From Baekduia alba (GTDB taxonomy: Bacteria; Actinomycetota; Thermoleophilia; Solirubrobacterales; Solirubrobacteraceae), in assembly GCF_028416635.1 (NCBI RefSeq), contig NZ_CP114013.1:2604001-2668000 (forward strand): a stretch of 64,000 nucleotides of DNA, in the 5' to 3' direction. A model generated the notes under the pieces. That model searched no databases, had not been told where the DNA came from, and saw only the letters and a program-made list of their open reading frames with translations. Both the position numbers and the translations under genes were made by a program. Below, in pieces: positions 16,699 through 25,759 of this stretch. Position 1 is the first letter of the stretch; each line of letters begins with the position of its first letter.

Positions 16699-17271
16699 AT
16701 GAAGGCCATCGAAACCATCACCGGTCCCGTCAGCGTGCTGATGCGCGACGACGTCGACACCGACCAGATCATCCCCAAGCAGTTCCTCAAGCGCGTCGAG
16801 CGCACGGGGTTCGGCGAGTTCCTGTTCTACGACTGGGCCAAGGAGGCCGGCTGGGACCTGCCGGTCAACCAGATCCTCGTCACCGGCCGCAACTTCGGCT
16901 GCGGCTCGTCGCGCGAGCATGCGCCGTGGGCGCTGGAGGACTACGGCTTCCGCGTCGTCGTCGCGTCGTCGTTCGCCGACATCTTCAAGTCCAACTGCAC
17001 CAAGATCGGCCTGCTGCCCGTGCAGCTGACCGCGCAGGAGTGCCAGGCCGTCGCCGACGCCGGCAGCGCCCAGGTCGACCTCGCCGCCCAGGAGGTCCGC
17101 TGGGAGGGCGCCGACGGCGTGCAGACCGCGACCTTCGAGATCGACCCCGACATCAAGCACCGCCTCCTCGAGGGCCTGGACGACATCGCGCTGACGCTGC
17201 AGCAGGTGAGCGCGATCGACACCTACGAGGCCGACCGCCAGCGGTCGGGCCCGGTCACCACCGCGCTCTAG
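16699..17271 (+). CDS. leuD: 3-isopropylmalate dehydratase small subunit
   Basis: A 190-residue swivel-domain subunit, partner of LeuC. Motifs are DDVDTDQIIPKQFLKR near the start and GRNFGCGSSREHAPWAL at ~58-74, both diagnostic for LeuD. The C-terminal ~50 residues are less conserved. ATG 16699 is supported by the conserved N-terminus; the longer open frame is a shadow of leuC. The upstream ribosome site is weak, which fits coupling to leuC. Confidence 0.95.
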   Translation: MKAIETITGPVSVLMRDDVDTDQIIPKQFLKRVERTGFGEFLFYDWAKEAGWDLPVNQILVTGRNFGCGSSREHAPWALEDYGFRVVVASSFADIFKSNCTKIGLLPVQLTAQECQAVADAGSAQVDLAAQEVRWEGADGVQTATFEIDPDIKHRLLEGLDDIALTLQQVSAIDTYEADRQRSGPVTTAL

Positions 17272-17364
17272 ACCGCAAGTTCCCTCCCTCCCGCGCGTTG
17301 CAGCGTGTGCACCACCGCAACGCAAACGACCCGCGCCCCTGCGCGCGGGAGCAGGAGGAGAACC

Positions 17365-18174
17365 ATGTCCCGACGCCTCTTGGCGTCCGCTGCCACGGTC
17401 GCCGCGCTGGTCGTAGGGTGGGTGGGAGCCGGGTCCGCGCAGGCCTGGGCGCCCGCGTCGAGCGCCACGATCCACCCCGGTGTCCAGGTGTTCACCGACG
17501 GCGCGCAGTGCACCGCCAACTTCGTGTTCACCAGCGGCGGCAGCACGTACCTCGGTCAGGCCGCGCACTGCTCCGGCACCGGCGGCTCGACCGAGACCAA
17601 CGGCTGCGACTCGGGCTCGCTCCCGGTCGGCACGCCGGTCGACGTCACGGGCGCGTCCAAGCCCGGGGCGTTGGCCTACAACTCGTGGCTGACGATGCAG
17701 GCCGGCGGCGAGACCGACGAGGAGACCTGCGCCTACAACGACCTGGCGCTGATCAAGCTCGACCCGTCCGACGTCGCCGCCACCAACCCGTCGATCCCCA
17801 AGTGGGGCGGGCCGGCCGGCGTCGGCACGGCCGCGGCGCTGGGTGACGTCTACAGCTACGGCAACTCCGAGCTGCGCGGCGGCATCACGCAGCTGAGCCC
17901 GAAGCGCGGCAAGGTCGTCGAGGTCAGCGCGGGCGGCTGGTCCTACACGCTGTACACGCTGACCCCGGGCATCCCCGGTGACTCGGGCTCGGCGTTCGTG
18001 AACGGCGACGGCGAGGCGCTCGGCATCCTGAGCACCGTCGCGCTCGCGCCGCTGGTCGCCTCCAACGGCGTCGGCGCCATCGGCAAGGAGATCGCCTACG
18101 CGCGCGCTCACGGGTTCCCGGACCTCACGCTCGTCAACGGCACGGAGCCGTTCAAGGGCGGCCTGCCCTTCTAG
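17365..18174 (+). CDS. Secreted trypsin-like serine protease (S1-like)
   Basis: A 269-residue exported protein with a signal peptide (hydrophobic ~5-22, cleavage near GSAQA-WA). The triad is His68 in GQAAHC, Asp126 in CAYNDLALIKLD and Ser207 in GIPGDSGSAFV. Four mature-region cysteines could form disulphides. The compact size and no recognisable pro-region suggest a chymotrypsin-fold protease active outside the cell. An AGGAGGAG ribosome site fixes the start at 17365. It sits between leuD and leuB and is followed by a 14-bp hairpin. Its target is unknown. Confidence 0.82.
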   Translation: MSRRLLASAATVAALVVGWVGAGSAQAWAPASSATIHPGVQVFTDGAQCTANFVFTSGGSTYLGQAAHCSGTGGSTETNGCDSGSLPVGTPVDVTGASKPGALAYNSWLTMQAGGETDEETCAYNDLALIKLDPSDVAATNPSIPKWGGPAGVGTAAALGDVYSYGNSELRGGITQLSPKRGKVVEVSAGGWSYTLYTLTPGIPGDSGSAFVNGDGEALGILSTVALAPLVASNGVGAIGKEIAYARAHGFPDLTLVNGTEPFKGGLPF

Positions 18175-18183
18175 ACGCACCTC

Positions 18184-18215
18184 TCGCGCGGTGGCCGTTG
18201 CCGGCCACCGCGCGA
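18184..18215 (+). terminator. 14-bp hairpin after the protease gene
   Basis: A perfect 14-bp stem starting TCGCGCGGTGGCCG, with a TTGC loop, 10 bp after the protease stop. No T-run follows (AGGAGCCTTT). It probably ends protease transcription and insulates leuB, which has its own -10 downstream. Confidence 0.6.
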
Positions 18216-18296
18216 AGGAGCCTTTGGCGAGCTCGCGCCGACCGCGAGCCGCCAGGCGAGCGTGTCGCCAGTGCCGCCGATAAGGTGGCACCCCGC

Positions 18297-19328
18297 ATGG
18301 CCACCCGCATCGTCACCCTCCCCGGCGACGGCATCGGGCCCGAGATCCTCGCGCCCGCCGTCGACCTCCTCAAGCGCTTCGTGCCCGACGTGACCATCGA
18401 GGAGCACGTCTTCGGCGGCGCCTCGATCGACGCCCACGGCACCGCGCTGACCGACGACACGCTCGCCGCGTGCCGGGCCGCGGACGGCGTCCTGCTCGCC
18501 GCCGTCGGCGGTCCGAAGTGGGACACGACCGACGCGTCCAAGCCGCGCCCCGAGCAGGGTCTGCTGGGCCTGCGCAAGGGCATGGGCCTGTACGCCAACC
18601 TGCGCCCGGTCCGGCCGCTGCCGGCGCTGTACGACGCGAGCCCGCTGCGCCGCGAGATCATCGACGGCACCGACCTGCTCGTCGTCCGCGAGCTCACCGG
18701 CGGCATCTACTTCGGGGAGAAGACGCGCACCGAGACCACCGCCTCCGACCTCTGCGCGTACTCCGCCGAGGAGATCGAGCGCATCGCCCGCAGCGCCTTC
18801 GAGGCGGCGCGGACCAAGGTGACGAGCGTCGACAAGGCCAACGTGCTGGAGACCAGCCGCCTCTGGCGCCAGGTCGTCGTCGACCTCCACCAGCGCGAGT
18901 TCAGCCACATCCCGCTCGAGCACGTGCTCGTCGACAACGCCGCGATGCAGCTCGTCTCCAACCCGACGTCCTTCGACGTGATCGTCACCGAGAACCTGTT
19001 CGGCGACATCCTCAGCGACGAGGCCGCGATGCTCACCGGCTCGATCGGCATGCTCCCCAGCGCCTCGTTGGGCGCCGGCGGACCCGGCCTGTTCGAGCCG
19101 GTCCACGGCTCGGCGCCAGACATCGCCGGCCAGGGCATCGCCAACCCGCTGGCCATGTTCCTGTCGACCGCGCTGCTGCTCCGCCACGGCCTGAACTTGG
19201 AATCCGAGGCGACCTCCCTAGAATCGGCGGTGGACAAGGCCCTCGACCAGGGGCTGCGTACCCGGGACCTCGGAGGAACGGCGAGCACCGCCGAGGCGAC
19301 CGAGGCCGTGCTCGCCGCATTGGGTTAG
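18297..19328 (+). CDS. leuB: 3-isopropylmalate dehydrogenase
   Basis: A 343-residue NAD-dependent decarboxylating dehydrogenase, third step of leucine synthesis. It begins RIVTLPGDGIGPEI. Substrate and metal residues lie in LLGLRKGMGLYANLRP, VRELTGGIYFGE, DNAAMQLVSNP and ENLFGDILSDEAAML; the adenine-binding loop is PVHGSAPDIAGQGIANP. A TAAGGT hexamer (18281-18286) lies 10 bp before the ATG, suggesting a near-leaderless transcript of its own. ilvE follows 16 nt downstream. Confidence 0.95.
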   Translation: MATRIVTLPGDGIGPEILAPAVDLLKRFVPDVTIEEHVFGGASIDAHGTALTDDTLAACRAADGVLLAAVGGPKWDTTDASKPRPEQGLLGLRKGMGLYANLRPVRPLPALYDASPLRREIIDGTDLLVVRELTGGIYFGEKTRTETTASDLCAYSAEEIERIARSAFEAARTKVTSVDKANVLETSRLWRQVVVDLHQREFSHIPLEHVLVDNAAMQLVSNPTSFDVIVTENLFGDILSDEAAMLTGSIGMLPSASLGAGGPGLFEPVHGSAPDIAGQGIANPLAMFLSTALLLRHGLNLESEATSLESAVDKALDQGLRTRDLGGTASTAEATEAVLAALG

Positions 19329-19344
19329 TCGAAGGAGAGCAAGC

Positions 19345-20295
19345 GTGGACGCAGCGGACCTCATCTGGATGAACGGCGAGCTCGTCGCCTGGGAGGACGC
19401 CAAGGTCCACGTGCTCACGCACGGCCTGCACTACGGGACCGGGGTCTTCGAGGGCGTGCGCTGCTACGACACCGAGTCCAAGGGTCCGGCGGTCTTCCGC
19501 CACCAGGATCACGTCGACCGGCTCTTCAAGTCCGCGTCGATGTACTACATGGACATCCCGTACACGCGCGAGCAGCTGCGCGAGGCGACGCTCGAGCTCA
19601 TCGGCCGCAACGGCCAGCGCGCCTGCTACATCCGCCCGCTGGTCTACCGCGGCTACGGCACGATGGGCCTGTTCCCGCTCGACGCGCCGGTGGACGTCTC
19701 GATCGCCTCCTGGGCGTGGGGCAGCTATCTCGGCGACGAGGGCAAGGCCAACGGCATCCGCGCCCGCGTCTCGTCCTGGCGGCGCATCAGCCCGGACTCG
19801 CTGATCCCGCAGGCCAAGGCCACGGGCCAGTACCTCAACTCGATCCTCGCCAAGGTCGAGGCCCACAAATCCGGCTACGAGGAGGCGATCCTCCTCGACG
19901 ACCACGGCTACGTGTGCGAGGGCACCGGCGAGAACCTCTTCATCGTGCGCGACGGCAAGATCTTCACGCCGCCGCTGAGCGCCTCGCTCCTGGACGGCAT
20001 CAACCGCCGGTCGTGCATCGAGATCGCGCAGGATCTCGGCTACGAGGTCGTCGAGCGCCAGATCGCGCGCGCCGAGCTCTACCTCGCCGACGAGCTGTAC
20101 TGCACCGGCACCGCCGCTGAGCTGACGCCGATCCGCGAGGTCGACGACCACGCGATCGGCACCGGCCGGCCGGGCGAGCTCACGCGCGCGGTGCAGGCGG
20201 CGTTCGAGGACGCGCTGCACGGGCGCAGCGACCGCTACGCCCACTGGCTCGACCCGGTCCCCGCGCACCACTTCTCCAAGGTCGCTGCTTCCTGA
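19345..20295 (+). CDS. ilvE: Branched-chain amino acid aminotransferase
   Basis: A 316-residue fold-type IV PLP aminotransferase making Leu, Ile and Val from their 2-oxo acids. WMNGELVAWEDAKVHVL and HYGTGVFEGVRCY form the start; the PLP lysine is Lys158 in IPQAKATGQYLNS. The EGTGENLF and later GTAAELTPI motifs bind cofactor phosphate. The GTG start at 19345 is fixed by GAAGGAGAG just upstream. Position directly after leuB and before cimA fits a branched-chain operon. Confidence 0.94.
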   Translation: MDAADLIWMNGELVAWEDAKVHVLTHGLHYGTGVFEGVRCYDTESKGPAVFRHQDHVDRLFKSASMYYMDIPYTREQLREATLELIGRNGQRACYIRPLVYRGYGTMGLFPLDAPVDVSIASWAWGSYLGDEGKANGIRARVSSWRRISPDSLIPQAKATGQYLNSILAKVEAHKSGYEEAILLDDHGYVCEGTGENLFIVRDGKIFTPPLSASLLDGINRRSCIEIAQDLGYEVVERQIARAELYLADELYCTGTAAELTPIREVDDHAIGTGRPGELTRAVQAAFEDALHGRSDRYAHWLDPVPAHHFSKVAAS

Positions 20296-20319
20296 TGGGG
20301 GCTGGTCGGCGAATTCGCT

Positions 20320-20358
20320 AGCGGCACGCGACGCGCCCGTGAGGGCGCGCGTGCCGCT
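20320..20358 (+). promoter_or_regulatory. Strong hairpin between ilvE and cimA
   Basis: AGCGGCACG pairs with CGTGCCGCT and CGCGCCC with GGGCGCG around a GTGA loop, with a 3-nt bulge on the left arm: 16 bp of stem. It lies 25 bp after the ilvE stop and 43 bp before cimA. Without a T-run it could be an RNA stability element or partial terminator lowering cimA expression. Confidence 0.5.
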
Positions 20359-20400
20359 GCCCGCGCGTTCCCCGACCTGCCACCCCGAAGGAGCACCACC

Positions 20401-22008
20401 ATGACCACCAACAAGATCGAGACCTACGACGCCACCCTGCGCGACGGCATGCAGGGCGAGGGCATGTCGCTCACCGCCGCCGAGAAGGTGCGCGTCGTGC
20501 GCAAGCTCGACGAGCTGGGCGTCGACGTCATCGAGGCCGGCTTCCCGGCCTCCAACCCCAAGGAGCTCGAGCTGTTCGAGCTGCTCGCCCAGGAGGAGCT
20601 TCAGCACGCGCAGATCGCCGCGTTCGGCATGACGCGCCGCCGCGACGTCGCGGCGCAGGACGACCCGGCGCTGCAGATCCTGGCCGAGTGCTTCGCGCCG
20701 GTGTGCACGATCGTCGGCAAGACCTGGAGGCTGCACCTCGAGAAGGTCGTGCGCGTCTCGGCCGAGGAGAACCTGGAGCTGATCCGCGACTCGGTCGCGT
20801 TCCTGGTCGGCGCCGGCAAGCGCGTCATCTACGACGCCGAGCACTTCTTCGACGGCTACCGCGATGACCCGGAGTACAGCGTCGCGTGCCTGCGCGCCGC
20901 CGCGGTCGCGGGCGCCGAGCGCGTCGTGCTGTGCGACACCAACGGCTCGTCGCTGCCGCAGCAGATCGCCGACGCGACGCGCGCGGTGCGCGAGCAGCTC
21001 GGCGTCGAGGTCGCGGTCGGCATCCACTGCCACAACGACCTCGAGGTCGGCGTCGCCAACTCGCTGGCCGCCGTGGCCGAGGGCGCGACGCAGGTGCAGG
21101 GCACCATGAACGGCATCGGCGAGCGGACCGGCAACGCCAACCTCGTGACGTTGATCGCCAACCTCGAGCTGCGCCTCGGCCACGACCTGATCGGGCCCGA
21201 GCGGATGGCGAAGCTGACCGAGACCGCGCACTTCGTCGACGAGCTGCTCAACAAGAACCCGGACCCGGCCGCGGCATGGGTCGGGCGCAGCGCGTTCGCG
21301 CACAAGGGCGGGCTGCACGTCGCCGGCGTGCGCGCCGACGCGACGACGTTCGAGCACTCCGAGCCGTCGCTGGTGGGCAACGAGCGCGAGCTGCTGGTCA
21401 GCGAGCTCGCGGGCAAGCACACCGTGTTGGAGAAGGCGGCGGCCGCCGGGCTGACGCTCGACGACGCGGCGGCCTCGCGCGTGATCGAACGCGTCAAGGA
21501 GCTCGAGCACCGCGGTTTCCAGTACGAGGCGGCCGACGGCTCGTTCGAGCTGCTGCTGCGCCAGGAGGCGGGGGAGTACCAGCCGCTGTTCCGCCTGGAG
21601 TCCTGGCGGGTGATCGTCGAGCAGCGCGCCGACGGCAAGGTCGAGACCGAGGCCACGATCAAGGTCTGGCTCGACGGCGAGCGCTACGTGACGACCGCCG
21701 AGGGCAACGGCCCGGTCAACGCGCTGGACGCCGCGCTGCGCGCCGCGATCGTCCAGGTGCACCCGCACCTGGCCTCGGTCGAGCTCGTGAACTTCAAGGT
21801 GCGCATCCTCGACGAGGCGCACGGCACCGACGCGGTCACGCGCGTGTTCATCGACGCCTCCGACGGCACCGCGGTCTGGGGCTCGACCGGCGTGCACGAG
21901 AACGTGATCGCCGCGTCGTGGCAGGCGCTGGTGGACTCGCTGGAGTTCGTCGAGCAGCGCCGTCCCGCGCGCGCGCCGGCGAGCGCGCCGGAGGCCAAGA
22001 CGACATGA
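20401..22008 (+). CDS. cimA: (R)-citramalate synthase
   Basis: A 535-residue HMGL-like enzyme joining acetyl-CoA and pyruvate to citramalate, the entry to threonine-independent isoleucine synthesis. YDATLRDGMQGEGMSLT differs from the LeuA motif (DGEQSPG) in the way typical of the CimA family. DAEHFFDGYRDDPEYSV and CDTNGSSLP also match that family, and HCHNDLEVGVANS binds metal. A LeuA-type allosteric domain follows ~380. GAAGGAG precedes the ATG. LeuC/LeuD/LeuB encoded nearby could process citramalate as well. The stop overlaps the next gene (ATGA). Confidence 0.9.
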   Translation: MTTNKIETYDATLRDGMQGEGMSLTAAEKVRVVRKLDELGVDVIEAGFPASNPKELELFELLAQEELQHAQIAAFGMTRRRDVAAQDDPALQILAECFAPVCTIVGKTWRLHLEKVVRVSAEENLELIRDSVAFLVGAGKRVIYDAEHFFDGYRDDPEYSVACLRAAAVAGAERVVLCDTNGSSLPQQIADATRAVREQLGVEVAVGIHCHNDLEVGVANSLAAVAEGATQVQGTMNGIGERTGNANLVTLIANLELRLGHDLIGPERMAKLTETAHFVDELLNKNPDPAAAWVGRSAFAHKGGLHVAGVRADATTFEHSEPSLVGNERELLVSELAGKHTVLEKAAAAGLTLDDAAASRVIERVKELEHRGFQYEAADGSFELLLRQEAGEYQPLFRLESWRVIVEQRADGKVETEATIKVWLDGERYVTTAEGNGPVNALDAALRAAIVQVHPHLASVELVNFKVRILDEAHGTDAVTRVFIDASDGTAVWGSTGVHENVIAASWQALVDSLEFVEQRRPARAPASAPEAKTT

Positions 22009-23168
22009 GCGCCGACACCGGCCCCGCGCGTATGGAGCGCGAGGAGTTGGACATCATCCCGATCGCGCAGCCGGTGATGGGCAAGCCCGAGGAGGACGCG
22101 GTCCTGGAGGTGCTCCGCTCGGGGCACCTCTCGCTCGGGCCTCGCGTCCCGGAGTTCGAGCGCCGGTTCGCCGAGCACGTCGGCTCGACGTGCGCGAGCG
22201 CCGTCTCGAACGGCACGACCGCGCTGCATCTCTCGATGCGCGCGGCCGGCGTGACCGACGGGACCGAGATCGTCACGTCGCCGTTCACGTTCGTCGCCAC
22301 GGCCAACGCCGCGGTCTACGAGCGGGCGCGGCCGGTCTTCGCCGACATCGACCCGGTGACGCTGAACCTCGACCCGGCGGCGGCGCGCGCCGCGATCACC
22401 GACAAGACGGCCGCGATCGTGCCGGTCCACATCTTCGGCTACCCGGCCGACATGGTCGCGTTCGAGGCGCTGGGCCTGCCGATCGTCGAGGACGCCGCGC
22501 AGGCGCTCGGCGCCCGCCATCACGACGGGCCCGCCGTCGGGGGCCGCGGCAACCCCTCCATCTTCGGGTTCTACCCCAACAAGCAGCTCGCCACGGGCGA
22601 GGGCGGGATGATCACGATGGGGGAGGCGGCGATGAAGGTCCGCGTCGACTCCGAGCGCAACCAGGGCCGCGCGCCGAACATGGACTGGCTGGACCACGAC
22701 CGCCTCGGCTTCAACTACCGGCTCAGCGACGTGGCGTGCGCGATCGGGATCGCGCAGATGGACCGGCTCGACGACATGCTCGCCGCCCGCGCGCGGGTCG
22801 CGGCCTGGTACCGCGACGCGCTGGCCGGGCTGGAGCGCGAGCGCGGCCTCCAGCTGCCCTGCGCCGACGGCGCGACCCACGACGGCGACCGGCGCGGCTG
22901 GTTCGTGTTCACCGTCCAGGTGCCGCGCGACGGCCTGTCGCGCGACGACGTCATCAACGCGCTGCGCGCCCGCGGCATCCAGTCCAAGCCCTACCTGCCC
23001 GCGATCCACCTCATGTCCTACTACAAGGACGAGTTCGGCTATCGCGAGGGCATGTTCCCGGTGGCCGAGGACGTCGCGGCGCGGTCCCTGGCGCTGCCGT
23101 TCTTCCCGCAGATGACGCAGGCGCAGGTCGAGCGCGTCTCTGGCACGTTGGCGGACATCCTGAGCTGA
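22005..23168 (+). CDS. DegT/DnrJ/EryC1/StrS-family aminotransferase
   Basis: A 387-residue fold-type I PLP enzyme. GSTCASAVSNGTTALHLS binds cofactor, ADIDPVTLNLD and VPVHIFGYPADM follow, and the PLP lysine is Lys193 in FYPNKQLATGEGG. The family makes amino sugars for surface glycans or antibiotics. No sugar-nucleotide genes are adjacent; instead it is coupled to cimA by a 4-bp ATGA overlap, an unusual pairing. The final codons (TLADILS) lie in the first unit of a 58-bp tandem repeat. Class is secure, substrate unknown. Confidence 0.87.
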   Translation: MSADTGPARMEREELDIIPIAQPVMGKPEEDAVLEVLRSGHLSLGPRVPEFERRFAEHVGSTCASAVSNGTTALHLSMRAAGVTDGTEIVTSPFTFVATANAAVYERARPVFADIDPVTLNLDPAAARAAITDKTAAIVPVHIFGYPADMVAFEALGLPIVEDAAQALGARHHDGPAVGGRGNPSIFGFYPNKQLATGEGGMITMGEAAMKVRVDSERNQGRAPNMDWLDHDRLGFNYRLSDVACAIGIAQMDRLDDMLAARARVAAWYRDALAGLERERGLQLPCADGATHDGDRRGWFVFTVQVPRDGLSRDDVINALRARGIQSKPYLPAIHLMSYYKDEFGYREGMFPVAEDVAARSLALPFFPQMTQAQVERVSGTLADILS

Positions 23169-23342
23169 CTCCGCGAAGGTCGGCGGCCGCCAAAGTGCGG
23201 CCACGTTGGCGGACATCCTGAGCTGACTCCGCGAAGGTCGGCGGCCGCCAAAGTGCGGCCACGTTGGCGGACATCCTGAGCTGACTCCGCGAAGGTCGGC
23301 GGCCGCCAAAGGGCGGCCAGGTTGGCGGACATCCTGGCCTGA
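23144..23342. repeat. 58-bp tandem repeat, about 3.4 copies, starting inside the DegT gene
   Basis: Units start at 23144, 23202, 23260 and 23318 (last one partial), each beginning CACGTTGGCGGACATCCTGA (last copy CAGGTT). Each unit carries the last DegT codons and stop plus CGCGAAGGTCGGCGGCCGCC, which includes the palindrome GGCGGCCGCC. Copies are nearly identical, so the expansion is recent. The period is not a multiple of 3 and the repeats lie mostly after the stop. Confidence 0.95.
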
Positions 23343-23358
23343 CGGCGCTCGCCCCGCC

Positions 23359-23745
23359 ATGGGAGCATCCGTCGCCATGGCGGCCGGTGCTCGACGGCAG
23401 CGCGAACAGGCGGCACGCCGCCGGGCGCGACGCACGGGCGCGGTCGGCTTCGCGGGCGCGCTCGTGCTCCCGATCCTCCTCTGGCACCGCGTGATCGCCG
23501 CGATCGCCTCGGAGTTCCACCTCGACGTCCGGTACCTCGTCGCCGGTTGGGCGCCCTGGCTGCTGATGGCGATGGGCCTGGTCTGCCTGGCGATCGCGGG
23601 CGTCATCGACTGGCGCGAGCGCGAGCGCCGCTTCTACGGCCCGGGCTCGGCGCCGTGGGTCGGCTGGGGCCTGTCGCTGTACATCCTGGGCTTCGCGCTG
23701 GCGACCCAGGTCGCCCAGATCGCGGACTCGCTGGGCCGTTCGTAG
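23359..23745 (+). CDS. Small two-helix membrane protein, function unknown
   Basis: 128 residues. A basic N-terminus (residues 12-26) precedes three hydrophobic segments at about 27-45, 60-82 and 97-115, with a charged WRERERRFYG loop between the last two; two or three would span the membrane. I do not recognise the family. It follows the 58-bp repeat and ends 12 bp before argH. An alternative start at Met7 is possible. Coding is supported by consistent GC-rich third positions and the membrane pattern. Confidence 0.6.
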   Translation: MGASVAMAAGARRQREQAARRRARRTGAVGFAGALVLPILLWHRVIAAIASEFHLDVRYLVAGWAPWLLMAMGLVCLAIAGVIDWRERERRFYGPGSAPWVGWGLSLYILGFALATQVAQIADSLGRS

Positions 23746-23757
23746 ACTCCGCGCGAC

Positions 23758-25092
23758 ATGTCGCGCTTCGCCGAACCGCAGGATCCCGCGTTCCGGGAGA
23801 TGAACACGTCGCTGGGCTTCGACCAGCGGATGTGGCCCCACGACGTCGCGCAGTCCCGCGCCCACGCGCGGATGCTCGCCGCGCGGGGGATCATCGGCGG
23901 CGACGACCGCGACGCGATCCTCGCCGGCCTCGACCAGGTCGAGGGCGAGTTGCGCGACGGCACGTTCCCGTTCGAGCCCGACGACGAGGACATCCACATG
24001 GCCGTCGAGCGGCGGCTGACGACGATCGTCGGCCGGCCCGGCGGCAAGCTGCACACCGCGCGGTCGCGCAACGACCAGGTCGTCACCGACGTCACCATGT
24101 TCACCCGCGAGGCCGCGCGCTCCGCCCAGGAGCAGCTGACGACCTACATGAACGTGTTGGTCGAGATCGCGGAGCGGCACCTGGACTGGGCGCTGCCCGG
24201 CTACACGCACCTGCAGCGCGCGCAGCCGATCTACCTGTCGCACCACCTGCTCGCGTGGTTCTGGATGGCCGCGCGCGACCGCGAGCGCTTCGCGGCCGTC
24301 GAGCGCGCGTGCGGCGTCATGCCGCTCGGCGCGGGCGCGCTGGCTGGCGTGAACTTCGACACCGACCGCCGGATGGTCGCGGCCGAGCTCGGGTTCGACA
24401 GCGTCTCACCCAACTCCGTCGACGCCGTCGCCAACCGCGACTTCATCCTGGACTACCTGAGCGCCGCCGCCACCTGCGCGACGCACCTCTCGCGCCTCGG
24501 GGCCGAGATCGTGCTGTGGTCCTCGTCGGAGTTCGGCTTCCTCGTCCTGCCCGACGCGTGGTCGAGCGGCTCGTCGATCATGCCCCAGAAGAAGAACCCG
24601 GACGCCGGCGAGCTGCTGCGCGCGAAGGCGCCGCGGATCGTCGGCCACCTCCAGGCGCTGCACGGCGTGATGCACGCGCTGCCCTTGACCTACAACAAGG
24701 ACCTGCAGGAGGACAAGGAGCACCTGTTCGACTCCGTCGACACGCTGCGCCTGTGCCTCGCCGCGGCAACCGGGATGATCGCCGGCGCGCGCTTCGACCG
24801 CGAGCGGATGAGCGCCGCCGCGAGCGACGAGCTGATCGCCGCGACCGACCTCGCCGACCTCCTCGTCAAGCAGGGCACGCCGTTTCGCGAGTCGCACGGC
24901 GTGATCGCCGGCCTGGTGCGCGAGGCCGTGGAGTCCGGCCGGTCGCTGGCCGACGTCGCGGTCCCGGCGCTCGGCGAGGACGCGCGCGCGGTGCTGGCGC
25001 AGTCGTCGTGGCTGGAGTCCAAGGCCTCGGAGGGCGGCACCGCCCTGGCGCGCGTGCGCGAGCAGCTCGAGCAGGCCCGCGCGCTGCTTTGA
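23758..25092 (+). CDS. argH: Argininosuccinate lyase
   Basis: A 444-residue enzyme of the fumarase/aspartase superfamily, splitting argininosuccinate to arginine and fumarate. The family signature GSSIMPQKKNPDAGE lies at ~270-284, with the mobile loop and catalytic Ser. TARSRNDQVVTD and GYTHLQRAQPI are the other substrate loops. TAGACT lies 9 bp before the ATG (23743-23748), which suggests a leaderless transcript. No other arg gene is adjacent. The stop overlaps the start of the glycosylase gene by 4 bp. Confidence 0.95.
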   Translation: MSRFAEPQDPAFREMNTSLGFDQRMWPHDVAQSRAHARMLAARGIIGGDDRDAILAGLDQVEGELRDGTFPFEPDDEDIHMAVERRLTTIVGRPGGKLHTARSRNDQVVTDVTMFTREAARSAQEQLTTYMNVLVEIAERHLDWALPGYTHLQRAQPIYLSHHLLAWFWMAARDRERFAAVERACGVMPLGAGALAGVNFDTDRRMVAAELGFDSVSPNSVDAVANRDFILDYLSAAATCATHLSRLGAEIVLWSSSEFGFLVLPDAWSSGSSIMPQKKNPDAGELLRAKAPRIVGHLQALHGVMHALPLTYNKDLQEDKEHLFDSVDTLRLCLAAATGMIAGARFDRERMSAAASDELIAATDLADLLVKQGTPFRESHGVIAGLVREAVESGRSLADVAVPALGEDARAVLAQSSWLESKASEGGTALARVREQLEQARALL

Positions 25093-25691
25093 GTCTCCCG
25101 CCGTCCTTCTACGACCGGCCGGTGCTCGACGTCGCCCAGGACCTGGTCGGCTGCGTCGTCGAGCACGAGGGCTGCGCCGGCGTCGTGGTGGAGACCGAGG
25201 CCTACCACCACTCCGAGCCGGCCTCCCACGCCTACGTCGGGCTGACCGCCCGGACGTCCGTGCTCTACAGCGACCCGGGCAAGGCCTACGTCTACCGCTC
25301 CTACGGGATCCACGCGCTGCTCAACGCCGTCTGCGAGCACCGCGAGGTCGGCGCCGCCGTGCTGATCCGGGCGCTGGAGCCGATCGAGGGGATCGACCGG
25401 ATGCTGGGCCGCCGCGGCGTCGCCCGCGAGGTCGACCTCTGCAATGGCCCCGGCAAGCTCACGCAGGCGCTCGGCATCGACCTCGACCTCAACGACACCA
25501 ACCTCTTCGAAGGCCCGATCCTGATCCACCCGCGCGAAGACGGCTGGAAGGACCCCACCCTGATCGCCGGCCCCCGCATCGGGATCACCAAGGCGGTGGA
25601 CCTGCCCTGGCGCTTCAGCGCGGCGGGGAGCCGGTACGTCTCGAAGCCCTGGCCTCCGGGGCTCGTTTCCGCGCCGCCTCGCCGCGCCTGA
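25089..25691 (+). CDS. 3-methyladenine (alkyladenine) DNA glycosylase, AAG/MPG family
   Basis: A 200-residue base-excision repair enzyme removing alkylated purines. The catalytic Glu lies in VVVETEAYHHSEPASHAY. KAYVYRSYGIHALLNAVCE and CNGPGKLTQALGI are hallmark AAG motifs. Length matches bacterial homologues. It starts with TTG at 25089, overlapping the argH stop (TTGA); no Shine-Dalgarno is seen, so coupling to argH is likely. The long upstream frame is a shadow of argH. Confidence 0.9.
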   Translation: MSLPPSFYDRPVLDVAQDLVGCVVEHEGCAGVVVETEAYHHSEPASHAYVGLTARTSVLYSDPGKAYVYRSYGIHALLNAVCEHREVGAAVLIRALEPIEGIDRMLGRRGVAREVDLCNGPGKLTQALGIDLDLNDTNLFEGPILIHPREDGWKDPTLIAGPRIGITKAVDLPWRFSAAGSRYVSKPWPPGLVSAPPRRA

Positions 25692-25759
25692 CGGCCGCCG
25701 GCGGAGCTTGAAGGGCGGACGCCCGTCGGCGCTCGCCGGCGGTCGTCAGCCACGGCGAT

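Noticed and set aside
23144-23342. 58-bp tandem array as a possible CRISPR
   Set aside because: Units are contiguous with no unique spacers, the period includes coding sequence, and no cas genes are present.
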